Below are positions 39,001 to 50,433 of a stretch of 64,000 nt of DNA, piece after piece. The stretch spans positions 2,719,640-2,783,639 of the forward strand of contig NC_031796.1 in the NCBI RefSeq assembly GCF_001522545.3, written 5' to 3'. The position numbers were made by a program, and so were the translations under genes. The DNA comes from Parus major. Its lineage: Eukaryota > Chordata > Aves > Passeriformes > Paridae. The first letter of the stretch is position 1. Every line of letters starts with the position of its first letter. The notes below the pieces were generated by a model. It ran no database searches and was not told where the DNA came from. It saw nothing but the letters and a program-made list of their open reading frames with translations.

Positions 39001-42000
39001 AGTAGGGAAAGCAAAAACCAAACACACAAGCAAAGCAAAGTGAGATGATGATGTGTCTGGTGTACTGGCCCACCAAAGGATTGGTTACTGCATTGGAGAG
39101 GTCAGGGGGAAGGTGGGATGTAAGGACAGGGTGTGGCAGCCTTTCTGTTGTATTTCAACTAACCCTGGGTAACTTGGGAGACAGAATGAGGGGAGGTGCT
39201 CTAGGTGGTACAGAAGCTCCAAAGTGGTGGGTGAGGCTGCTGCTCCTCTGGGATCAGTAACTGCAGCTCTGCTTGTGCTGCTCCCATGCTGAATATGTCC
39301 CTTTTTTCTCTAGATGAAATGCCCTGCCTCCAGATCCAAAATTCACAAAGGTAGGCCTGGAAGTTGTGCTGCTGTTTATGCTCAGATGTGGAACTGCTTG
39401 GAGAAGCCTCATTTAGAATTTGAAATGTATCAAAACCTTTGACAATCCCAAAATATGCCAACTCTTTAGGCAGTTCCCCTTGAATGGGTTGTGTTACTCC
39501 TTGTTGGAGTCTGGCTGCAGCCTCCCAGGACAGCTGAGGACCTTTGATATCACACTGTGTTTAAAAATCCTAAAAACGCTTTGCTGCCAGCTCCCAGAAT
39601 CCCCAGGCACCTGAAACAGTGCTGCTGCACATTGAATCCAGCAGCTTCAAGGAGGTTTTGAGGAATAATGCATCCTGCAGAGGAGAGTGTGTTCCTCCCA
39701 GCCCACTCACTTCTGTTGGGCTGAGATGTGCTGCTGAGACACCGATCTGGGGATGGCGCTTCCCAGGGAGGAGGGAGGGGGAACAGCCAGGTTCTCATCC
39801 ACAATTAGACAAGAGCCAATTGTGGTGCTGAAATTGGCACTGGTGATGTCAGTTGATCTGTGACTTGTTTGACTCCGTGCGTCGGAGAGCGAACGCTTGG
39901 GAATGGTTTGGAGCAGACTCCAACCTGGATTGTGTGTGAGACACTTGGGAGTTATTTCCCAGCTTGGGGTGGGGGAAGGTGCTGAAGAAAGGCTCAAAAA
40001 GCTGTTGGATGTTCAGATTGTGCCTGCAAGCTCTGAGATCTCTGCTGGGCACACTGAGCCTGGTCTGAGGTCTGGCAGTGCCATCGGAGCCGTTTGTCAC
40101 CGCTGGGATCACTCAGGACCTGTGCACCCATCTGAGCTGGATCTGGGGTCTGCACATGGCCTCTCTCTCAGAAGTGCTGAGCATTTGGCAGTGTTGGCAT
40201 GGAAGAACTTGATCCTGTACTGAAATAGCAGCTTCAGTGACGTAGCAGCACATTTGAGGCAAGCAGAGGGTGAGGCTGGTGAGGACAGGTGGGCTCAGCC
40301 TTTCTGGGGAAGGAGGGTGAAATATCTTTGGAAAAAATAGCATTGAGTGCCAGGATCACAAGAAAACAAAACTCCTCGCCCTTCAGAGGCAGGAGAGGCT
40401 TGGTTTCAGGGTCAGGCAGATGCCCTGTGGGAACACCTTGGTGTTTATTTGTTTCTTAGCCAGATCAGGACTCAGGTTTCCAAGGTGAGCGTAATGTGAG
40501 TGGAACGTACCTGCAGGACAGGAGGGATCTTGGAACCTGCCCTCCCAGCCTGGCTCTGAAAACCTTTTCCCTCAAAGCTCTACTGAGACTCTTCTGCTCT
40601 CATCTATTTTATGGCTCCATAGGAAGCAAAGCTGCTGTTTGCCCTCCTCAGAAGCTGAGCAGAGGCCAGACACTGCTCTCAAGTAGTGTCCTGGTGCCAG
40701 GCTTGCCTGGGCAGCACCTTGGTTTGTCTCCAGCAACCCTTGCTGCTTTGACATCACCATCCTGGCCTGAGCCAGGTTCTGCACTTGAGGCAGGGTGAAT
40801 GGAGGGAAAGGTGCTGGAAGTTGTTGCAGAGCTCTGAGCCAGTGCAGCAGCTGCTGCAGTTCCTGAGTTCCCTTCTCATGCTCACTTTGTGAGTTGGTTT
40901 GTGTGACAATTCTTGGGGTTGGGGCCAGAAGGGTCGGGGTTAGGGCAGTGGCTGCAAGACTGAGGAGCCATTAAAGATGTGAGGGGATGACTGAATAGTC
41001 TTTCCAAAATGGAAATGTCCCGTGGTTGGGCTGCCTGGGGTTTGCTCACCCCACTGCACAATTTGGGCCAGGGCTGTTAAAGATCACCTAAAGAGCTGTT
41101 TTGGCTGTGCTTGGCCACCACTTGGCATTCCCCAGTGCCAGAAGTTCTGATGCACTCAGCTCTGGAGCTCAGTTCTGTTGAGGAATGAGTAACTAAGTAG
41201 GGAATTTGGCCAGGAAAACTAACCAAGTTTCTCTCTGGCAGGAAAATTGAAGCCCCCTTTTCTGAAAGTTGAAGACCAGAGCAGGTAAATGAGACCTTTC
41301 TAAATATCTTACCCTAAAACCTCAGGGTCTCTCCTTCACTGTTCACACAGGGACTGTTCTGCCCATGAGGCAGAGCCTGGCTCCTGTGCAGACCTTGTTC
41401 CACACTGGGAAGTTGATTCTCTCCTAGAGGTTTAGAGAAACAATCCAGGTGTCTTGTGTGTCAGGGAGAAAAAAGGTGTTAAACGAGACTTGACAGCAGT
41501 TTCCTTCCTTGCTCAGATTCCATGTGTGATTCTCAGCAGGTCACTTAATCCACCCAAGCCCTCAGCACTGAGGAGTGAGATTGAAGCACGGGAGGTCAGG
41601 GCCTGTAACTTGATGACAGCCTTGGGCACAGGGGACCTGATCCCTGTGGTGTTTCTGAGGAGTCTGTAACTCTACCAGCACCCACAGGGCAAATTAATTA
41701 TTCCAAAGGCAGCATTTAAGGCATCTCAATTAAGAGTCAGATATTGGGGTCTGCATGCACTGAAGTGTGAGGGGAGAAATGTGGTCTGGGAATCAAAACC
41801 CTCCTGTGCTGTGGGGTAGCTGGAAATACTGCACTGCTCTACCATGGGGCAAAAGGTGGAATTTGGGCTGAGCAGGCAAACTTGCCTTCTGTCCAAAACA
41901 CCCCCCACTGGGGCTGTTACTGGGAACTGGGTTTAACACTTTCAGTGAGAAATGGGAGCTCTGGCACAGCCACAGGAGAGCACTGGGCAGCATCTCATCA

Positions 42001-45000
42001 TAAATGAGGTGGCACCTTGAGCCCCTCCAGACTCAAGAGGGACAGCTCTGAAGCTTTGTCAGCACTGCTATGAGTCTGATATCCTGATCTGCTGCTTTCA
42101 GGCAATTCCAGCCCTTCCATCACCAGTTCCAAAGCTTTCCTGACCTCAACTTCCTGGCACCCAAAAGCTCCAGCCCATTTGAGCCTCTGAAAAGCCTCTC
42201 CAATTCCTGCCAAGCCAGGTAGGCTGTAGTTCCTTCTGTGCAAGTGTTTAACCCCACTCCTGCTCATTCTGGGATCTGGGAACCACCTGCCTTTGGATGT
42301 GGGCACAAGGAGCCCTGTCCTGGGTGCTGCTGGTGCTGTTGGGCAGGGTGACCCCAGTGCTGTCCCTTGCAGGGCTGCTGAAGGCTGTGCCCTGCACAGT
42401 GCTGGGGGGAAGAGCCCCCGCTCCACACACGTCACCGTGCCCAGGAAAAGGAGGGGGTTTTGTGAGTGCTGCCAAGAGACCTTTGAAGAGCTGCAGAAGG
42501 TAAAGGTTCCCCTGGGACCTGGTTCCTTGCAAGAGTTATGGGGGGCACTCAGAGGCTTTGCTAATCATGTCATGCCTGTTAGCACGATGAACTCTTTCAG
42601 GAGGAATTGCTGGATCCAGCAGGATCTGCCTCTGAGTGGGAGCATGGTATATCTGTGTGCCCAGCCCAGCAGGTCAGAGCACAGTGGGTTTGAAGGTTGG
42701 AGCACAACATGCTCCTCTCTTGGGGTGCAAGAGCCTCAAGGATCACCTTATTACATGATCCACAAGATGAAGAGGCTGTTCCATGGCAGCCATGGGGCAC
42801 AGGCAGATTGAAAAGGTGGGAGGAGGTTTTTATCTCCTGTGTGGTGCCAAGCATGAGGGCTTTCAGAGCCCAGCTGTTAGTGGCAGACAGTGGTGGTGGT
42901 GGTGGATTCTGTTTCCTGCTGCTGGGGAGGCTGTGGGCTGCTCTTGGATCCAGACACTCTGTGTTCCCAAACCTGCCAGACACTGGCTCTCTGTCCCTTT
43001 GCCCTCTGGCCTGTTAGGCTGTGGGAAATGCCTGTTATTGCAAATTGCCCTCCTGGCAAAGCTTTAGGTGTTGTTAAAGGGCCTCTGCCACCTTCCAGCA
43101 TCTCCAGAGCCCCCAGCACCGGCGGTTTGCCCAGGACAACTCCCGGTACCTCCCCGTGGATCGTGTCATCTCCCAGCTCACCAACAGCTTTGTGGAGTGG
43201 TCAGCCAAGTAAGTCTGGGGATCTGGGGACTCCTGCAGCCCAAAGGCAGCAGGGTGCTGCATGGCACATTCATGCAATGGGGTCCCTGTGCCTGGGAATA
43301 GGAGGCTGAAGCAGGAATAACTTGTAACCTGCTGGGCAAAGCTTAGACAAATCATGGGACATGTTCCTGCACTTGCATGCATATTCTCCTCCTGGGAACT
43401 CCCCATGCACTCCTAGTGCCTCCTAAACCAGAAAGGGCAGCTGAGCCCACCTCTTCTGTGCCTGTGTCTGACTCAAACCATGCTGGTCTGTAGCCCCCTG
43501 TGCCTGGGCACTGGGCTGAGATCCTGAGATCCCTTGTGCTGCCCATCCCTGCCAGCAGCAGAGTCATTCTGAGCCTCAGCAGGCTAAAACTGCTTCCCTG
43601 CTCCTGAGCAAGGGCTGCAAACACCCTGCACTGCAGGAGAGGTCTCCCTGGGGGTGTGGTGCTGGGGCTGGGTGAGCATTAACTGATGGATGGTTTCTCT
43701 CAGGGTGCCCTGGGCCTGCCTGGCCGATGAACGTGTAATGCCTCAAGCACACAGCCCTGGAGGAATCAAGCTGCTGCCAGCAGAGCTGGGAAAGGAAGGG
43801 GAGCAGCCTGAGCAGAGTGCTGTGGAACTGGTAATGGATGCAGAGCTGGATCATGGCCTGAAGACCAAGGGATGTTCCCCCTGCCTGCCCAGGGACAGGG
43901 TCAGAGATCCCAGAGGAGGAGGGGGCTTGTCAAAGCACAGCTCCCTGCAGCTGCCCAGGGGAGCAGGGCCCAGCAGAGGGGTCTGTGCTGCCCATGGCAC
44001 CATAGGGGAGGCTGGGCTGGGGGCTTCAGGTTTAGGTTTGGCTCCTGAGCTGGGCTGGGGGCCTCATACTCCTGTCAGAGAGGCAATGGCTTCATCCTTT
44101 GAACCTCATACAGTGCCTGGGTCTGTTAGCCCCCCTCCCCAAGCACAGCCTGCCTCCAGGAAGCGCCAGCTGTGCTCCAGACAGAGCTCCCAGGTGCAAA
44201 AGAGGCCCAGGCTGGAGCTGGGTTTTGGCCTCTCCCCTCTGGGTGAGCAGATGGAGCTGGTGGGAGGTGGGATGGGGACACAGGGTGCAGGGCAGGTGTC
44301 TGAGCCAGGCCTGCCCAGTGTGGTGGGGGCTGGCAGCCTGTCCCTGGGCACAGAGCTCTCCAACAGACCTCACAGCTCCCTTGCTTTGGATCTGTGCCTG
44401 TGTGACAGCCCTGGGGACCCTGTATCCCAGCCAGGATCCCCGGGAGCTGTGGCTGCAGGGGAGGCAGCAGCAGCCAGCACTGTCAGCAAGCATGGCTGGA
44501 GCAGGGAGAGATCCCAAGGGAAGCAGCGTGGAGGGGACAGTGACAACACACCCAGGAATGGGAAAAGGCCTGGTCTGGAGAGCACAGCGAGCAGGACCAG
44601 CTGCCCTGCTGGCTGCCTGCCCTCTCCCACACTGCCTGTGGCTGAAGCCAGATGTTGCTGCTCACTCCGTGTCAGGGCAGCAGAAGAAGCAGCCCCTGGA
44701 GCTCCCGACGTCCCCAGGCAGGGCACAGAGCGAGCGCGGAGCCCCGGCCTCCTCCCGCCTGCTCCCCAGAGCCCAGGGGCTGCTCACGGCTTCAGCAGGA
44801 GCTCCTTGGAGTCACACTGGGATGTGCAGCTGCTCCCCAGCCTCACGGGTGCCAGGGGCCACAGGATTCCGGCTGGGGACGGGGACTTGCTCCAGCAGAC
44901 ACACGGCAGTGTGAGGGACAGCGGGTACACGGCTCAGCTCTGCTCCGTGCTGGAGGAGTCAGATCTGACCTGGGCAGGCCCAGAGGACAAGAACTGCAGG

Positions 45001-45063
45001 AACTGCTGCACAGGGACCAGAGGAACCTCTTTCCCCATATTTGGGACATTGTTTGGCAGCTAA
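33015..45063 (+). CDS. DBF4B: DBF4B (DRF1), regulatory subunit of CDC7 kinase (11 exons)
   Basis: DBF4-type proteins activate CDC7, which phosphorylates MCM helicase in the nucleus in S and M phase. Exons: 33015-33125, 35438-35629, 36952-37002, 37604-37673, 38523-38593, 39314-39350, 41242-41284, 42102-42218, 42373-42499, 43099-43208, 43704-45063. All phases join; about 762 residues. Motif N (BRCT-like): SFYLDLPSG in exon 1, LSKEVTCVVSS in exon 2, LLSRGKELL in exon 3, NARLWGVQILHVD in exon 4. Motif M, the CDC7-binding part: PPFLKVEDQSR (exon 7) and FQPFHHQFQSFP (exon 8). Motif C zinc finger: FCECCQETF (exon 9) with HLQSPQH (exon 10), giving Cx2C...Hx5H. The start is in GACCATGG, a good context. 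The last exon is long and poorly conserved. Paralogue DBF4 is ruled out by the match to DBF4B and by the neighbours. Confidence 0.93.
36350..36715 (+). mobile_element. CR1 LINE 3' fragment
   Basis: Sense CR1 end: CAACTCCCTGACAGGAGGTT, CCAGGGCAGTGGTGGGGTCC, GATTTAAAAACTGTGGATGT, GGTTGGACTTCCTGACCTTA, and a final ATTCCATGA. In DBF4B intron 2, 240 bases before exon 3. Confidence 0.88.
37674..38522 (+). other. DBF4B: candidate U12-type GT-AG intron (DBF4B intron 4)
   Basis: The donor is GTATCCTTCA, 8 of 9 to the U12 GT consensus. The acceptor side has TCTCTTTGAC (38498-38507) with the branch A 16 bases before the end of CACAG, and a short pyrimidine tract. The border splits the Glu after the conserved HVD. 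Confidence 0.65.
43704..45063 (+). CDS. DBF4B: DBF4B exon 11, long C-terminal exon (about 452 residues)
   Basis: Starts after TTTCTCTCAG and completes the Lys codon begun in exon 10; stops with TAA at 45061-45063. The product is Gly/Ser/Pro-rich with Arg/Lys clusters (RKRQLC, KRPRLE) that could act as nuclear localisation signals. Near the end is SHWDVQLLPSL, a hydrophobic patch in an otherwise low-complexity tail. The earlier in-frame codons from 43690 are intronic. Confidence 0.88.
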
Positions 45064-45530
45064 AACCACCTCCAGGCTGCTCTCTGGACCCTCAGTGGGA
45101 GTTGAGTAGGGGCTGGGAAGGGATTTACCAAGGCACCCTCCGTGTCAGGATCCAAGAGTGAGGACAGCACCAGCAGCCTGGGCAGCTCCTGTTGGGAATT
45201 GATGGTGATGCAGTGGCTGTGCTGTCCTTGGCTGTGATCTTCCCTCCTCTCTGCTGGCCATGTTTAGAGCCAGCAGCTTCCTCTAAGAAGTCCTCACAGG
45301 CTGCTTCCAAGTGCCTCTGGAAGTCTCCCTCCAACAGCAGTGTGCTCTTCAGCCTTCCAGAGGGAGAGCAGAGCCTGTTCCTCCTCACATAGTCCCCAGA
45401 GCTGCAAAGACTTGGGAAAGGAGGGTCATGGGGATGAGATTTGTATTCCTCATGTGGTCTGGGGGTTGTCTTTGAATATTTTCAAGTGGTTTTAACTTGT
45501 TTGGGGTTTTTTTACAAACTTAAACTTTGA

Positions 45531-45536
45531 AATAAA
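45531..45536 (+). terminator. DBF4B: DBF4B poly(A) signal (AATAAA)
   Basis: AATAAA 468 bases after the stop codon, preceded by an AT-rich stretch with T runs and followed by CTGCTCTG and TGTGTCTGGGG. Good position for the 3' end of DBF4B. Confidence 0.7.
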
Positions 45537-45539
45537 ATG

Positions 45540-48040
45540 AAAGGATGAGATCCTGCTCTGCCTTACTATGGGTGAAATGTGTCTGGGGGCAGGAGCAGAG
45601 CAGTAGGGGGTGGGTGGAGGAAGCTTTGCTGGAAGGGGTCTGTGGGCACCACAATGAAGGGGGCACAGTGGTTTGTGCAGCCCCAGAACATCACCCCAGC
45701 TGTGGTTTGCCAGAGGAGTGTGGTCAGCAGGCACTGAGAAGCTGTTCTACCCAGTGCAGGGGTGGCACTCAGCAAGGAGGGGTGTGGGGAAACTGGAGAA
45801 CATTTAGTAGGAGCCTTCTAGGAAACCTCTCCAGGGCATGGGGCCAAGGGATGGAGGTCAGGGATGGGCTGAGCTGGCTAAGAGGATGTTCTGGAGTGTC
45901 TAAGAGTAACCTGTGGCTTCTTGAAGGGTGGTTCCAAGCAGAACAGAGCCAACCCTGCTGTGTTAAGCTGCTTCCAGCTGCAGGCTGGGAAAAGGAAAGG
46001 CTCAGGGCCCAGGAGGGTGGGACAGCCCTGGGCCAGGCACCCAGAGGAGTGGGGTCTGTCTGTCCTTGGAGATGTTTGGTCCTTGAGTGCAGGACAACAC
46101 TCCCTCCTTCAGCCTCAAAGGGAAGGCTTGAAGTGGGATCATGCAGTGGGAGCAGGGACTTGGGACACACGAGGCTTCAGAGGTTCCTCCTGAGCTAAAT
46201 CCTCCAGTGCAGCAGCCAAACTCCAGTTCTTTACCTGCTGCAGCCCCTGCAATGAAGGGCTGATCAAAACTGCAGCAGGAGCTGAGCCCCACTGGGCTCA
46301 GGGTTCTGCCATGGACATGTTTCTGCAGCCACAGGCTGTCCCAGCAGGACGGTGATCCCTGGGAGAGAGAAGCTTGGAGCACCAACCAGCCACTGTCCTG
46401 GTGTGCTTGGCCCCCTGGAAGGAGTGACCAGCTCTGTGTCTGTGCCTGACAGCAAAGAGGGGGGACACAGGAGCCCCTCCAGGCCCTTGGCCTCTGTGAC
46501 CAGCTCCAGAGACTGTGGAGACAGCGATACCTCATGGTCATGAGGTATCATCAGCAGCTGTCTCACCAAGCCTGGCTCTTCCAGGGAGGGGAAAGGGACC
46601 CCCAGGCACCACCTGCCCCCTCCTCATGCTGACCAATAACTTACACCATGGTGTCCCTGCTCTGGGGGACTGAAACAGCTGCTTCATGCCCCCTTGGGGA
46701 CCCTGCAGACCTTGGATCAGGTGTTCAGAATATTGCAATGGTTTGGGTTGGAAGGGGCCTTAAAGATCATCTAGTTCCAACCCCCTGCCCAGGGCAGGGA
46801 CACCTTCCTCTAGAACAGCTGCTCCCTGGTGCCAGGTGCAGATCCACCCTGGCTGGGCACCTCTTTGTCCCTGTGGTGCTGAGGACCACCAGAAGGGCAC
46901 TGGGAGGGACTGTCCCCCTCAGCAGCCTCAGAGCTCCTGAAGAGCCAAGCAGGTGCTGAATCATCTCTGCTGCACCTGATGCTGCAGTTCCTCCCCTCAT
47001 TGCATGGAGGAAGAGGAAGGTCCAAAGGCAGCAGTTCCCAGCTTGGATGCCCTGTCTGCCCCGTGTGGATCTGCCTCAAAAGGACCATTTGCCAGCCAGG
47101 AACCCCTGGGTGTGGCTGAGAAGGTGCATCCTGGAGCCTGCTCCTGTGCAGCCCCCAGAGCCCCCTTTGCAGATGTCCCTGTGTGTGAGTGCAGCCCCCA
47201 TCACACAGCCTGGGGGGGCTTTGAGCCCCCCAGTGTGAGCATGACCCTCAGCACATCCTCTGCTCAAAGCAGGCTGAGGTGCAGCTGCCTCTCAGGTTTT
47301 GGTCCCTGATGCCTCTGAGGGTAACGAGCTGAGCTTCAGAGGGACTTGGAGTCCTCTGGAGACACAAAAAGGTCCAAAAAGATTGTCCTGGAGGAGGGTG
47401 AGGGATGTGAACTGGGAGTTTGCTCAGTTTGCCCAGTTTGTCAGGTTTTCCCCAATTTGCTCTTTTGGGGGAGCTTCAGGGCCTTCCCAGGGCAGCTGAC
47501 CTCTGTGGTGAGCTGGGGCCACTGGAGCCCCTGCATCCTCCCCTCTCTGGAGCCTGTGGTGACTCAGCTGAGCCCCTGTCCCCTGGTCAGACAGACAGAG
47601 GTTGCCATTGCCCTCCATGGGGAGCCTGAGCCTGAGCCCAAGGATGGCCCTGGGCACCCCCAGAAGGAAAAGCTGGGGCTGGTGGTCTCCAGGTCTGTGT
47701 CCCACCCTCAGTCCTGAGGGAACAGTCCCTCCTCTGTGATGGTTGATGCATCCCTCTGTGAGTCTGTGCCCTCCAGAACAGCCCCTCCTGCGGAGCCTGT
47801 GGCTGTGCTGCCTCCCCCCATGAGCTGTGTCACCCTCCATGCTGCTCTCCCCTGCTCCCACTGCAACAAACAGGAATTTACTGGGATTCATCTCCATAAA
47901 ATCATTCCATTACCACCAGGAGGAAACACAGCACTGCAGCATCCCCCAAAATCAGAGCAGAAAAGGACTCCTGGTTCTGGTGCTTCCCAAGAGTGGGGAC
48001 TCCACAGAACCCTTGGGTGACATCACCCCCCCACTGGGGA
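45540..48040. other. intergenic between DBF4B and ADAM11, no gene recognised
   Basis: Contains one antisense CR1 fragment and only short, family-less frames. The frames on the two strands mirror each other in a G/C-rich background and have no splice-consistent continuation. Confidence 0.6.
46730..46855 (-). mobile_element. CR1 LINE fragment
   Basis: Clear antisense CR1 end: CAATGGTTTGGGTTGGAAGG, GCCTTAAAGATCATCTAGTT, CCAACCCCCTGCCCAGGGCA. Confidence 0.88.
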
Positions 48041-48788
48041 CAGTCCAGAATGGCCCCATGTCCCCGGTGCTGTGGGTGCCAGCACTCCCTGGTTTCAGCT
48101 CCATCCCCTTGGAGCTGCCGGCTCCATCCACAGCCGGGCTCCCACAGCCAGCACCAGCCCTGGCACCAGTCAGGGGCTTGGTTCCAGCTGGGAGGGGGGT
48201 GCTGGTTGGGGGCTCCAGTCCCAGCTGGGGGTGTCTGATTGTGGTTCTGGTACTGGTTGGCAGCACCAGGACAATCTGTAGGGGCTCTGGGAACCACCTG
48301 GGGACTGGAGACCAGTCGGGGGACTCGGTACCAGCTGAGGGGAACACAGTACAGGCTGGGGACCTCCAATCCCAGCTGGAGGCCCTGTGCTGGCTGGGGA
48401 GCCCGGTGCTGGTGTTGGGAGGGTTTGGGACTGGCTGGAGGGGCTGGTACTGGTGTGGGGGTCCTGCACTGGCTGGAAGGGGGGGCAGCAGTGGCTGAGG
48501 GGGTTTGATTCTGTCTCGAGGTTCCCAGTATTGACTGGGGAGTTCTCATACTGGTGTTCCTGTCCTGGGTGGGGGCACACAGTCTGATCCTGGCTGGGAG
48601 GGGTCTGGCACCGGCTGCTCCACTCCAGCCCCTGCTGGTGCAGGGTGCCGAGCACCGGCCCGGGGCTCCGGTGCCATTCCGGGGGGCTCCGGTACGTGCC
48701 GGGGGGTGTTGCCGGCCCGGGGGTGATGCCAGCGGGGCTCCGGTGCTGCAGTGCCGCGGGTGCCAGCGGCGCTGCGGCAGCCGGGGCG
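48040..48788. repeat. degenerate CTGG/GGGG-rich minisatellite upstream of ADAM11
   Basis: Repeated words of the kind GGTACCAGCTGAGGGG, GGTGCTGGTTGGGGG and CCAGCTGGGGG recur every 20-35 bases with many changes, becoming CpG-rich toward the gap (CGGGGCTCCGGTGC repeated). It may merge into the ADAM11 promoter island. Confidence 0.6.
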
Positions 48789-49481
48789 NNNNNNNNNNNN
48801 NNNNNNNNNNNNNNNNNNNNNNNNNNNNNNNNNNNNNNNNNNNNNNNNNNNNNNNNNNNNNNNNNNNNNNNNNNNNNNNNNNNNNNNNNNNNNNNNNNNN
48901 NNNNNNNNNNNNNNNNNNNNNNNNNNNNNNNNNNNNNNNNNNNNNNNNNNNNNNNNNNNNNNNNNNNNNNNNNNNNNNNNNNNNNNNNNNNNNNNNNNNN
49001 NNNNNNNNNNNNNNNNNNNNNNNNNNNNNNNNNNNNNNNNNNNNNNNNNNNNNNNNNNNNNNNNNNNNNNNNNNNNNNNNNNNNNNNNNNNNNNNNNNNN
49101 NNNNNNNNNNNNNNNNNNNNNNNNNNNNNNNNNNNNNNNNNNNNNNNNNNNNNNNNNNNNNNNNNNNNNNNNNNNNNNNNNNNNNNNNNNNNNNNNNNNN
49201 NNNNNNNNNNNNNNNNNNNNNNNNNNNNNNNNNNNNNNNNNNNNNNNNNNNNNNNNNNNNNNNNNNNNNNNNNNNNNNNNNNNNNNNNNNNNNNNNNNNN
49301 NNNNNNNNNNNNNNNNNNNNNNNNNNNNNNNNNNNNNNNNNNNNNNNNNNNNNNNNNNNNNNNNNNNNNNNNNNNNNNNNNNNNNNNNNNNNNNNNNNNN
49401 NNNNNNNNNNNNNNNNNNNNNNNNNNNNNNNNNNNNNNNNNNNNNNNNNNNNNNNNNNNNNNNNNNNNNNNNNNNNNNNNN
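48789..49481. other. assembly gap (693 N), probably hiding ADAM11 exon 1
   Basis: All N. Flanks are CpG-rich. The first visible ADAM11 exon starts in phase 1 and the visible coding part is about 743 residues against about 769 in human, so about 25-30 residues (signal peptide) are absent. The gap is the best place for this exon and the core promoter. Confidence 0.8.
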
Positions 49482-50433
49482 TGTCCCCGCAGCGGCCCCC
49501 GCCGTGTTCCCTCTCCGGAGGTGGCCGCACACAGCCCCCCGTGTCCCCTTCATGATGTGTCCCCATCTCGGCTCCCCCGTTCCCTGCATGCCCCATAGAC
49601 GTCCTTACAGCAGCCCTCCACGTCCCCTTGGGATGTGTCCCCATAGCGGCTACCCCCCGTGTCCCCTGTCACCTCCAAAGGTGTCCCTGCATCAGCCCTG
49701 CTGTCCCCTCGTTGTCCCCTCTAGGGGGGTGTCCCCATACCAGTCTTCCATCTCCCGTTCGGTGGTGTCCCCATCCCGGCCCTCTCTGTCCCCTGGGTGT
49801 CCCCTCTGAGATGTGTCCCCATTCCAGCTCCCCCCTTTTCCCTGCATGTCCCGTCCAGGATATGCCGATTCCCCCTCCCCAGCCTTTCCTCCAGGTGTGA
49901 TGGCATTTCTGAATCCCCTCTCCCCTGCATGCCCCCCTCTGGGATGCAGCACTTTATCAGCCACCCGTGTCCCCTGTGTGTCCCCTCCAGGACGTGCCAC
50001 TGTATCTGAGACCTCCTGAGCTTCCCCTCCCAGATTTATTCCCCTACTGGTCACCCCCCTCCCCTGGGCACCCCTCCCAGCCCGTGCTTGCTGGGTGTCC
50101 CCTCCTGGGCACACCGGCGCACCCGGATGTTCCCCAGCTGCCTGCCCTGGGACAATCCCTGTACCCACCCTTCATGTTCCCTGGGCATCCCGTCCAGGAC
50201 ATGAGTGTCCCCTTCTGGATACAGTGCCACACTTGGGCCATCCCCTGAGCATGTTCACCAGCTCTGTCCCCTCGTGTTCCCACCCCTGCGTGCCCTCATC
50301 TCCCTGTCCCTCCTCGTCCCCAGTGCTCCGTGTCCCCTTGTCCCCAGGCCCCTGTGTCTTCATCCCTTCTCCTCCCCAGGCCCGTGTCCCCAGACCCCCC
50401 CAGGGTGGCCGCGACCCTGTCCCTCTCCCGCAG
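49482..50433. repeat. ADAM11: degenerate TGTCCCC-rich minisatellite, ADAM11 intron 1
   Basis: A C/T-rich plus strand with words such as GTCCCCATCCCGGC, CCCTGCATGTCCC and CTCCAGGATGTGCC recurring every 50-70 bases, much diverged. Open frames on both strands here (for example Gly-Asp-Thr-Gln-rich on the minus strand) follow from the repeat. Confidence 0.65.

Noticed and set aside
47902..49644. Very long frames across the second N run
   Set aside because: They stay open only because N codons cannot be stops; the flanks are repeats.
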